From positions 1 to 64,000 of the forward strand of contig JAHHGV010000029.1 in the NCBI GenBank assembly GCA_019359695.1: 64,000 bases of DNA, read 5' to 3'. Source of the DNA: Brasilonema angustatum HA4187-MV1 (GTDB lineage Bacteria; Cyanobacteriota; Cyanobacteriia; Cyanobacteriales; Nostocaceae). The position numbers and the translations under genes were made by a program. This document shows positions 8,399 to 16,016 of the stretch, one piece after another (position 1 is the first letter of the stretch; every line of letters starts with the position of its first letter). Under the pieces are notes generated by a model, which was given only the letters and a program-made list of their open reading frames with translations, was not told the origin of the DNA and did no database searches.

Positions 8399-10060
8399 AT
8401 GGCAAGAGTGGATTATTCTGCTCCGGGTGTCTATATCGAAGAAATAGACCGAGGTAGTCGTCCAATCGAAGGTGTTAGTACGGCAATTGCTGGATTTGTA
8501 GGCTTTACTGAAGATGTGCGCAATGGGGCTGAATTGTTTAAGCCGATGCTTGTTACTAACTGGACACAGTATTTAAATTATTTTTCTCGTCCCGATTCGG
8601 ATGGTTTTACTGATTTCAATGCTTATTTGCCTTTTGCAGTTTATGGCTACTTTATGAATGGTGGTGGTCGCTGCTGGATTACCAGTATTGGTACGCAGTT
8701 ACCCAATGCCCCCAAACCACCAGACCTGCAACCTGCTTCAGTTCGGATTACTGGTCGAGGCAATCGTCCTTCGCTACAGTTTAGTATGCGTCCGGAACAA
8801 GTCGCAGCAGGCACGATGACAATCGTGATTAGCGATAGTGGACCTCGTGCGTTACCAGAAGGAACAGAAGGGTCTACCCCACCGAATACAGGTGAATACT
8901 TCAAGGTACAAATTCGTCGAGGAGATGAAACTCTCGAAGAATACGATAACTTGACAATGAACCGCGAAGGCAATGCCCAATTTGCAACTTATGCAGTTAC
9001 GGCATTGCGAAATTCAATGTTCATAACCATCGAAGACATTTCTCAAACTGGACAACCTTTAGCGCGTCGTCCTGGGAATGGTCAATATGAACTTGCAGCA
9101 CCAATAGTTGTCGCGCCACCCGATAGATTTTCCAGCGATATCGAGGGTGTACGCGACGATCGCACAGGGGTACGCGGTTTATTTGAAATCGATGAAATCA
9201 CGATGGTTGCTTGTCCTGACTTGATGCGTGCGTATCAATCAGAATTGATGAACTTAGACCAAGTTCACGGCATCATGGAATTGATGTTGAGCATGTGCGA
9301 AGGCGCCAACAGTGGGGATATTCCTAACCCGCCCAACCGCATGGTGGTTCTTGATTCTCCTCCTGACTGTCCCAAACCGCAGCAGGTTGTAGAATGGCTG
9401 GACCGATTTAATCGCCGTTCGATGTTCGGTGCCCTTTATTATCCTTGGATTAAAGTCGCTAACCCACGCGATCGCGGCAACCCGATCAGCGTTCCTCCTT
9501 GCGGTCATGTTATGGGTGTTTGGGGTCGCACCGATGAAACTCGCGGAGTTTACAAGGCACCTGCCAACGAAGTACCTAGAGGTGTTATTGGTTTAGACTA
9601 CGATACTAATTTCCGCGAGCAAGAACTTTTAAACCCAAAGGGTATAAATTGTATCCGAAGATTTCCCAATCGAGGGATTCGTATTTGGGGTGCCCGTACA
9701 CTGGTTGAACTCGATAAAACCGAATGGCGTTATATCAGCGTTCGTAGATTGATTAGCTACATCGAAAAATCATTAGAACTAGGTACTCAATGGGTAGTAT
9801 TCGAGCCAAACGACGAAGATTTGTGGGCACGCGTGCGACGCACTGTCAGTAACTTCCTGGAAAGAATCTGGCGTGAAGGAGCATTATTTGGAGCTTCACC
9901 CGAACAAGCATTTTACGTTAAATGCGACGAAGAAATAAACCCACCAGATACCAGAATTTTAGGTCGTTTATACATCGAAGTCGGTGTATGTCCCGTTAGA
10001 CCTGCAGAATTCGTCATCCTCCGTATCAGCCAGTGGAATGGAATTGAAGACGAAGAGTAA
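8399..10060 (+). CDS. CIS tail sheath protein
   Basis: 553 residues, the usual size for a sheath subunit. The N-terminus SAPGVYIEEIDRGSRPIEGVSTAIAGF and the C-terminal block (RRLISYIEKS, then GALFGASPEQAFYVKCD, then LYIEVGVCPVRPAEFVI) are hallmarks of the phage tail sheath family. Contraction of this sheath drives the inner tube through a target membrane. GGAG sits upstream of ATG 8399. It is followed by two tube genes, the standard order. Confidence 0.96.
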   Translation: MARVDYSAPGVYIEEIDRGSRPIEGVSTAIAGFVGFTEDVRNGAELFKPMLVTNWTQYLNYFSRPDSDGFTDFNAYLPFAVYGYFMNGGGRCWITSIGTQLPNAPKPPDLQPASVRITGRGNRPSLQFSMRPEQVAAGTMTIVISDSGPRALPEGTEGSTPPNTGEYFKVQIRRGDETLEEYDNLTMNREGNAQFATYAVTALRNSMFITIEDISQTGQPLARRPGNGQYELAAPIVVAPPDRFSSDIEGVRDDRTGVRGLFEIDEITMVACPDLMRAYQSELMNLDQVHGIMELMLSMCEGANSGDIPNPPNRMVVLDSPPDCPKPQQVVEWLDRFNRRSMFGALYYPWIKVANPRDRGNPISVPPCGHVMGVWGRTDETRGVYKAPANEVPRGVIGLDYDTNFREQELLNPKGINCIRRFPNRGIRIWGARTLVELDKTEWRYISVRRLISYIEKSLELGTQWVVFEPNDEDLWARVRRTVSNFLERIWREGALFGASPEQAFYVKCDEEINPPDTRILGRLYIEVGVCPVRPAEFVILRISQWNGIEDEE

Positions 10061-10134
10061 CAAAATCCTCTCCTTTCTTTCTTTGCGTTCTTTGTGGTTC
10101 GTTTCCAATAAATTAAACAGGAGTTAAAAACAGT

Positions 10135-10590
10135 ATGCCAGGAGAATTTCTTACTGCTTGTAAATTTTACTTTGAAGCAGACGGAATCACAGATAAATTT
10201 ATCAAAGAAATTAGTGGCTTAGGTATAGAAAATACTCCTGCACAGGAAGTTCACGGCTCATCAAGGTCGGGAAAACTCATGCGCCAAGCAACACCTACCG
10301 TCGTAAAATTTACCAACATCACACTGAAAGTCATAGCTACAGAGGATATAGATCTTTATCAGTGGTATCAAAAGTGTAACGAAGACATGGGAGACCCACG
10401 ACAGTGGACATCTAATCGTAAAACTGGTTCAGTAGTAGCTTACGATCAACAAAACAAAGAAAAAGCACGTTGGAACATTGTTAATTGCTATCCCTGTAAA
10501 TACACAGGACCTACATTAACTGCATCTGGTGGCGATATGGCAAATGAAACTATTGAATTAGTTCACGAAGGTATTAAACGTGTTAAGTAA
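10135..10590 (+). CDS. CIS tail-tube protein 1 (T4 gp19-like)
   Basis: 151 residues. The N-terminus FLTACKFYFEADGITDKFIKEISGLG and the pattern GKLMRQATPTVVKFTNITLKV and ANETIELVHEGIKRVK fit the phage tail tube family. It forms hexameric rings stacked inside the sheath. The gene follows the sheath by 74 bp and precedes a second tube gene by 21 bp. Confidence 0.93.
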   Translation: MPGEFLTACKFYFEADGITDKFIKEISGLGIENTPAQEVHGSSRSGKLMRQATPTVVKFTNITLKVIATEDIDLYQWYQKCNEDMGDPRQWTSNRKTGSVVAYDQQNKEKARWNIVNCYPCKYTGPTLTASGGDMANETIELVHEGIKRVK

Positions 10591-10611
10591 GAAGGGGGAA
10601 AAGAGAAAACA

Positions 10612-11100
10612 GTGGTACAAGCTGGACAAAATTCCGAAATTCTTACGGCACATCGTTTCTATTTAGGACTAGCGCTAGACGGGCAAAAAGATTCTGATGC
10701 TTACTTTTTAGAGTGTCAAGGTTTTACAAGAACACAGGATGTAATTGAAATTTGTGAGGTAACATCCCAAAGTTGGGGAACTGGACAATCTAAAGGTTTA
10801 CCAGTCAGAACCAAAATTCCCGGCAATGTTAAGAGTGGCAATATTACTCTCCGTAGAGGGATGAGCAACTCAGTAGATTTTTGGAACTGGTTTGACAAAG
10901 TTCAAATAGGTGGGTGGGCAAAGCAGCGAAAAATGGTTTCTTTATCGATTTACAATCAGGCAAGTGTTGAAGTTGCCAGGTTTGAATTGGAAGGTGCTTG
11001 GCCCAGTCGTTACAAAATTGCCGATGTCAACGCGCGCAGCACAGAAATAGAAATTGAGGAAGTCGAAGTGGCTTTTGAGGAATTTAAACGAGTGAAATAA
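10612..11100 (+). CDS. CIS tail-tube protein 2 (T4 gp19-like)
   Basis: 162 residues from a GTG start (10612). It contains HRFYLGLALDG, KSGNITLRRGMSNSVDFWNWFDKV and EIEIEEVEVAFEEFKRVK, clearly paralogous to the tube proteins at 10135 and 1543. Several extracellular CIS loci carry two or more tube paralogues, one forming the main tube and another the first ring on the baseplate. Which is which cannot be told from sequence alone. Confidence 0.92.
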   Translation: MVQAGQNSEILTAHRFYLGLALDGQKDSDAYFLECQGFTRTQDVIEICEVTSQSWGTGQSKGLPVRTKIPGNVKSGNITLRRGMSNSVDFWNWFDKVQIGGWAKQRKMVSLSIYNQASVEVARFELEGAWPSRYKIADVNARSTEIEIEEVEVAFEEFKRVK

Positions 11101-11123
11101 TTGGAGGAGGTTGAATACAGACT

Positions 11124-11477
11124 ATGTTTGCAACAGAGTTTGAGATTACATTGCCTAAAGGGTATATAGACTCCGACGGCAACCTCCATCGTAAAGGTAC
11201 GATGCGTTTAGCAACAGCGATAGACGAAATTTCTCCTTTACGTGACCCGCGTGTTAAAGCTAATCCAGCTTATGCCACAATTATTATTTTGGCGCGTGTC
11301 ATTACTCGTTTAGGCGCCTTATCTGAAGTTACCCCTGCAATAGTAGAAAACTTCTTTAGCCAGGATTTAAATTACCTCCAAGATTTTTACCGTCAAATCA
11401 ACGGGTTGGAACCTGCAACTCCCCCAATTTCAGATTCCCAACTTCTTGAAGAAGTCGGGAATTCAAAAATCCCATAA
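11124..11477 (+). CDS. Phage tail-assembly-like protein
   Basis: 117 residues. The block ITLPKGYIDSDGNLHRKGTMRLAT followed by a long helical part (ARVITRLGALSEVTPAIVENFF, DLNYLQDFYRQIN) matches the Mu gp41-like tail-assembly family found in CIS loci after the tube genes. A strong GGAGGAGG ribosome binding site lies upstream of ATG 11124. It is paralogous to the next gene. Confidence 0.75.
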   Translation: MFATEFEITLPKGYIDSDGNLHRKGTMRLATAIDEISPLRDPRVKANPAYATIIILARVITRLGALSEVTPAIVENFFSQDLNYLQDFYRQINGLEPATPPISDSQLLEEVGNSKIP

Positions 11478-11520
11478 AATTAAGAATTTACACGCGATAT
11501 ATCGCGTCCCTACATTATTT

Positions 11521-11898
11521 ATGCGTCGTAAGGAACTTTGTACTGAATTCAATTTTACGCTTCCTAGAGGATTAATCGATTCCCAAGATCGGGTACATCG
11601 TCATGGTGTTATGCGTTTAGCTACTGCCAAAGATGAGCTTTGGGTGCAGCAAGAACGTAAAGTTCAGGAAAATCCAGCTTACGGCGCTTTAGTGATGCTT
11701 TCGCGGGTCATCTCGCGCTTAGGCAGTTTGAACTCTGTAACTCCCGAACAACTCGAAGAGTTAGTATTGCGTGATATTTCTTACCTCAGAGAATTTTACA
11801 ACCGAATTAATCAGCAATCGAATGCATATATCCCAGCCCATTGCCCACACTGTGATACGCAATTTAACGTGAGGTTAGAGTTAGCGGGGGAGTCATGA
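11521..11898 (+). CDS. Phage tail-assembly-like protein with C-terminal CxxC motif
   Basis: 125 residues from ATG 11521; an upstream extension to 11446 would run through a palindromic repeat and is unlikely. The body repeats the pattern of the previous protein (FNFTLPRGLIDSQDRVHRHGVMRLAT, VISRLGSLNSVTPEQLEEL). It adds a C-terminal HCPHC segment that may be half of a metal site. It overlaps the next small gene by ATGA. Confidence 0.72.
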   Translation: MRRKELCTEFNFTLPRGLIDSQDRVHRHGVMRLATAKDELWVQQERKVQENPAYGALVMLSRVISRLGSLNSVTPEQLEELVLRDISYLREFYNRINQQSNAYIPAHCPHCDTQFNVRLELAGES

Positions 11899-12044
11899 GC
11901 TACCCCTCAGATACTTTATATGAGGAGGTAGCTTTTATTGCTTACCATTTTCACTGGTCGCAAGACGATATTTTAAACCTAGAACATATTACTCGTCAGC
12001 GATGGGTAACGGAAATAAATAAGATTAACCAGAAAATTAACTAG
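11895..12044 (+). CDS. Small CIS protein (DUF6760-like)
   Basis: 49 residues, starting MSYPSDTLYEEVAFIAYHFH and containing HWSQDDILNLEHITRQRWVTEI. This resembles the short DUF6760 proteins that accompany tube genes in CIS and phage loci. The start codon overlaps the upstream stop as ATGA, so translation is probably coupled. Similar small phage proteins act in tape-measure chaperoning; that role here is inference. Confidence 0.75.
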   Translation: MSYPSDTLYEEVAFIAYHFHWSQDDILNLEHITRQRWVTEINKINQKIN

Positions 12045-12053
12045 AACATCAAT

Positions 12054-13610
12054 ATGAAAGTCAAAGTTTCCACATCTCCAGCACAAAGCGAATTCGAGGA
12101 AGTTGATTTGACTCTAACAACCAGACGAGGCGCTGAATGTTTAATTGGTCGATCTTCTGATTCTGATTTGGTTCTCGATAGTACTGATGTTAGTCGATTA
12201 CATGCTAAATTTTTTGCTCGATCAGGATATTATTATTTCTGCGACGTTGGTAGTCGCAATGGGTCAATACTCAACGGCAAATTGGCTGAAAAAGACCACT
12301 CATACATACTCAAGGATGGCGATATTATTCGCATCGGTGATTTTGTGTTGGTGATAGAAGATGAAATGCCAGATAGCCAGCAAGCGGAAACAGTAGTTAG
12401 AATTATTAATCCTTCGGAATTTTCTAACTGGCGCCAAAATCAAAATGAAAGTGCTACACCACAGGAATTACAACCTGTTAATAACGAATCAGTTAGTTCT
12501 GTTCCTGCTGCCGAAATTAGTCAAAAACATGAAGAAGCAGAAATTGTTAATACATCTGAAGAAGTAGAACAATCTAAAGAAATTTTTATTCAGCCTGGCG
12601 ATATTGTCACACCTGATAACGCTATCCCCTCTCCGCATGGAACAAGCGCGTCAGATGTTCCCTTACAAGCCACAGCAGAATCTGACGCCAGCGAATCTGA
12701 TCGCATTGTTCAAGCCGATGATACCGCCAATCCAGAACCGGAAACTGAGAATGTTTCAATCATAGAACACGATATTAAGGTGTCTGAGCATAGCATTGTT
12801 CAAGTCGATGATACCGCCAATCCAGAACCGGAAACTGAGAATGTTTCAATCATAGAACACGATATTGAGGTGTCTGAGCATAGCATTGTTCAAGCCCATG
12901 ATACCGCTAGTCCAGAACCGGAAACTGAGAATATTCCTAGCGTAGAACATGAGGAAGAAATTGCGCCACATCCACAAGAACAAGAAAGAGAAATTATTGA
13001 AGCAATAAACAGCGATCGCGAAAATTTTGATCTAGATACACCATCTCAACAAACAGAGAAAGAATTGGTGCTTGAGGGCAATTCTATTTTAACACCACAT
13101 GAAAGCGAATTAGTAGCAATAAGTCAACAGACTGAAGATATTCCATTAGAAAATCAAGAATCAGAAGAACCAGAAGAACTAGAAGAACAAGAAAAATCAT
13201 CTATACAGCTTGCAAAAATTCTCGAAGAAAAACAGATCCTGCTTGTTGCTCACCAGAGCAAAAAATCTGAACTTACAGAATTAGTATCTGAATACAAAGA
13301 ATTTTTATCGTACTGCTTAACGAGAACATGGCAAACTTTCAGCGATGATTTGTACAAACAAACAGGTCTAAGCGTCACCCAAGAAATTCCTCCAGCAAAT
13401 TCGGGAGGGTATCAAGCAATTAACTCACTAGTTAACTCTGGAGAAATTATAGCAGTAATTTATCTCAGAGACTTAATGATGGCACCTCAACAAGGTCAAG
13501 CAAGTGAAGAAGCACTATTGAGGATATGTAATATCAACAATGTTTTACTTGCCACAAATTTACCAACAGCGAAAGCAGTTCTTTATTATCTCAAAAACTT
13601 GAAAGATTAG
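12054..13610 (+). CDS. FHA protein with degenerate methylglyoxal-synthase-like C-terminal domain
   Basis: 518 residues. An FHA domain occupies about 20-105 (LIGRSSDSDLVL, SRLHAKF, GSRNGSILNG). A long acidic, Glu/Gln/Thr-rich linker follows, with three 30-residue repeats at about 218-307. The last 125 residues (about 394-518) follow the methylglyoxal synthase order: QILLVAHQSKK, QTGLSVTQ, SGGYQAINSLVNSGEIIAVIYL, then EEALLRICNINNVLLATNLPTAKAVL. In the enzyme the phosphate/catalytic residues lie in VAHDH, GGDQQ and the PHDPD loop. Here VAHD is VAHQ, the GGDQQ Asp is Tyr (about 453) and the PHDPD His is absent, so catalysis is unlikely. It is probably a repurposed fold for ligand or protein binding. 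It lies 9 bp after the DUF6760-like gene. Confidence 0.8.
   Translation: MKVKVSTSPAQSEFEEVDLTLTTRRGAECLIGRSSDSDLVLDSTDVSRLHAKFFARSGYYYFCDVGSRNGSILNGKLAEKDHSYILKDGDIIRIGDFVLVIEDEMPDSQQAETVVRIINPSEFSNWRQNQNESATPQELQPVNNESVSSVPAAEISQKHEEAEIVNTSEEVEQSKEIFIQPGDIVTPDNAIPSPHGTSASDVPLQATAESDASESDRIVQADDTANPEPETENVSIIEHDIKVSEHSIVQVDDTANPEPETENVSIIEHDIEVSEHSIVQAHDTASPEPETENIPSVEHEEEIAPHPQEQEREIIEAINSDRENFDLDTPSQQTEKELVLEGNSILTPHESELVAISQQTEDIPLENQESEEPEELEEQEKSSIQLAKILEEKQILLVAHQSKKSELTELVSEYKEFLSYCLTRTWQTFSDDLYKQTGLSVTQEIPPANSGGYQAINSLVNSGEIIAVIYLRDLMMAPQQGQASEEALLRICNINNVLLATNLPTAKAVLYYLKNLKD
12705..12974 (+). repeat. Three 90-bp in-frame repeats in the FHA protein linker
   Basis: Copies start near 12705, 12795 and 12885 (ATTGTTCAAG followed by GATGATACCGC or close variants). 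The first two are almost identical and the third is diverged. Each encodes 30 acidic residues of the kind IVQADDTANPEPETENVS. Period-three length keeps the frame. Confidence 0.9.
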
Positions 13611-13611
13611 C

Positions 13612-13671
13612 AGTTCGTAGTAAACACTTCAGCGCTTATATTTAGAAAGACTGAAGTCCTTACTACGAACT
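13612..13671. repeat. Long inverted repeat between FHA and WD40 genes
   Basis: AGTTCGTAGTAA plus ACTTCAG on the left pair with CTGAAGT plus TTACTACGAACT on the right, around a loop of about 18 bases. This palindrome type is a well-known dispersed repeat in Nostoc-like genomes. In the RNA it would form a strong hairpin and could stabilise or attenuate the upstream transcript. Confidence 0.85.
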
Positions 13672-13695
13672 AATAACGCTACTAATTATAATAAA

Positions 13696-15996
13696 ATGAA
13701 TAGTAATAGTGATAATCTTATCAGCGCTAGTCTTTCAACGCAAAGCTTAACTTATCGACCAAATCAAGGCGAGGTTTCTTTTGAAGTTACTGTTAATAAT
13801 GACAGTGATAGCTTTGCCAATTTTCAATTAGAAATAATCGCTGCTGGTGAAATTCGCAATCCTAATTACCGTTGGTATCGTCTTGAACCAGAAGTTGCTG
13901 CTGCTCAACCTCACGGTAGTAGCACTAAATTCCAAGTATTTATTTTTAATACGCCAATTCCTGGATTCGTTGGTACAGTTAACCTGTCTGTAAAAATATT
14001 TTCTCCTCAGCTAGCACGAGAACGCAGACTCATACTGCGTTTAGAAATTGAGCGAGATAATCAACCAATTCTAATTAGTGTTGAACTACCAATACGCACG
14101 TTTCAAGTATATCCTGGCAACGCTATAGATATACCTGTACGAGTTAGAAATCAGGGACAAGTAGCTAGTAATGTACTGTTGCATTTAACAGGTATCGATG
14201 CTTTTTGGGTGACTAACAGTGCTGAACGGAGATTTACCTTAAATGCTAATAGTCAAACGGAACTGAGTTTTAGATGTGAACCACCTTCTGTAGTTCAAGC
14301 ACCTAGCTTAAATTACTTGTTTATTGCTGAAGCGACAAGCAATAATAGTTACCCAGCTAATGCAGAAGGTAATTTGGAAGTATTGCCTGTTGGTTATATT
14401 AATTTTAGCACCCCACAAAACAAGCAAAGAATTCCTTCTCGGCGTCCGTGGTTGCCGGACTGGAAGTCTAATAGTGTTTCCTATGAATTGCTATTTAAAA
14501 ACGTTAGCAATCTTTCTCAAGAAATTAATGTGCAAATCCAGGGTAAAGATTGGCGTAAATGTACATTTAAGAAGTCTCCTGAAATTGCGAATTTAAATTT
14601 AGGAGAGACAGTAAAAGTCATTTTAGATGTTAAAACAAAACGTCCTTGGATCGGAATCGGAAAAACTTTATTTTTAGAAGCAAAAGCAGAATTATCTGAC
14701 CAAAGGTTAGGTAGTACGGATCCTGCTACTCAAAGTTTAGAATTAGAGGTTTTACCAATTATACCTTTGTGGTTACAATTAGCGATTATTGTGTTGATAG
14801 CAGCATTGCTAGCTTATATATTAAAACCGGAAGCAATTGCACATACAGCTCCTGTAAATTCAGTTCGTATTAACGATAACGGTACAGGCACATCGATTGT
14901 TAGTGCTTCTGATGATTGTACATTGAGATATTGGAGAATCAGATCTGATGATATAGAAGCAAATGAAGATGCAACACTAGATATAGAAGCAAATGAAGAT
15001 GCAACACTAAAAGAACCCGAGGAACAAAATTTCAGATGTATTCGACCTAAACATCTCAAAGGGGTATTAGCATTTGCCAACAATCCAATTAAAGTTGTAA
15101 AATTTGAACCAGTCGAAAACCAAACTGTTGCACTCGGTTTAGAGAGTGGAGTAATTGAGATTAGAAAAGTATCTAGTGGTGATATAATTAGTACACTCCA
15201 AGAGTCTCCAGAACGCGACCAAATATTTGATTTAGCATTTACCACAAACTCGCTTAACTTATTTAGTGGTTCAGGTAAAGGCAAAATAAGAGTATGGTCG
15301 AGAGAATCGACTACTACAAAATTCCAGGAAAAACCAGTAGTCATTGACCTAGAAAAACAGCAAAAATTAAGAGATTTTCCAATCACGGCATTAGCTTTGA
15401 GTCCTGACGATAAAATGCTTGTGGTTTCGGCGGAGAAGCACAGTTTTATAATATTACATAGGAATGAAAATCAACCTAACAACCCATTCAAAAAAATATT
15501 AGTCGAAAGACTAGAAAATATAGATAAAAATGGAACAGGTGAACCAAATAACTCTGTTCTCTCGTTAGCTTTTCTTCCTCAATTACACAAAAACAAAAAC
15601 TCGCAAGAAAACATTTTGGCAACATCCAACTCAGTTGGATTGATTGCAATTTGGAATTTAAAACGATGTGAACCTACAACCTATAATAATCAACAGCAAA
15701 TCAATGACACTCATTGTGAGCTATTAGACTCTTGGCAAGAGTCAAAAAATCCTATACGAACTTTAGCATTTAGTGAAGATGGTAAATTCCTAGTTAGTGG
15801 TGGAGATGACGGACAAGTAGTTGTAAGGTATTTAACTTCGGATTATCGACGTGACAAAACAAAATCACCACAAGTTATAAATAATTTCTCAGATTCTAAA
15901 ACAATTAGAAGCATTGACGTAAAAAGTAGTCAAAAAATCGTGGTTAGTGGCAGTGAAGATTTTCAAGTCAGACTCCACCATATTCCACCATATTAA
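13696..15996 (+). CDS. Ig-like / transmembrane / WD40-like protein of the CIS locus
   Basis: 766 residues. The N-terminal half is beta-rich with COG1470-like Ig modules (about 15-350; NDSDSFANFQLEI, RNQGQVASNVLLHLTG). One transmembrane helix lies at about 357-376 (WLQLAIIVLIAALLAYIL). The C-terminal half has several WD40-like blades (SASDDCTLRYWRI, SGSGKGKIRVWSRE, SVGLIAIWNL, SGGDDGQVVVRYL, SGSEDFQVRLH). There is no signal peptide. The design fits a membrane anchor that scaffolds CIS components with one half on each side. A 30-bp tandem duplication near 14951-15010 lengthens the loop after blade one. The thylakoid-anchored CIS of multicellular cyanobacteria is a reasonable comparison (established knowledge), but membrane identity cannot be read here. 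Confidence 0.78.
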   Translation: MNSNSDNLISASLSTQSLTYRPNQGEVSFEVTVNNDSDSFANFQLEIIAAGEIRNPNYRWYRLEPEVAAAQPHGSSTKFQVFIFNTPIPGFVGTVNLSVKIFSPQLARERRLILRLEIERDNQPILISVELPIRTFQVYPGNAIDIPVRVRNQGQVASNVLLHLTGIDAFWVTNSAERRFTLNANSQTELSFRCEPPSVVQAPSLNYLFIAEATSNNSYPANAEGNLEVLPVGYINFSTPQNKQRIPSRRPWLPDWKSNSVSYELLFKNVSNLSQEINVQIQGKDWRKCTFKKSPEIANLNLGETVKVILDVKTKRPWIGIGKTLFLEAKAELSDQRLGSTDPATQSLELEVLPIIPLWLQLAIIVLIAALLAYILKPEAIAHTAPVNSVRINDNGTGTSIVSASDDCTLRYWRIRSDDIEANEDATLDIEANEDATLKEPEEQNFRCIRPKHLKGVLAFANNPIKVVKFEPVENQTVALGLESGVIEIRKVSSGDIISTLQESPERDQIFDLAFTTNSLNLFSGSGKGKIRVWSRESTTTKFQEKPVVIDLEKQQKLRDFPITALALSPDDKMLVVSAEKHSFIILHRNENQPNNPFKKILVERLENIDKNGTGEPNNSVLSLAFLPQLHKNKNSQENILATSNSVGLIAIWNLKRCEPTTYNNQQQINDTHCELLDSWQESKNPIRTLAFSEDGKFLVSGGDDGQVVVRYLTSDYRRDKTKSPQVINNFSDSKTIRSIDVKSSQKIVVSGSEDFQVRLHHIPPY
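14951..15010 (+). repeat. 30-bp tandem duplication inside the WD40 gene
   Basis: ATATAGAAGCAAATGAAGAT plus ten more bases occurs twice in direct succession, encoding the acidic decapeptide DIEANEDATL twice. It is in frame and probably recent. Confidence 0.9.
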
Positions 15997-16016
15997 CTAA
16001 AATAATCTAAACAACT

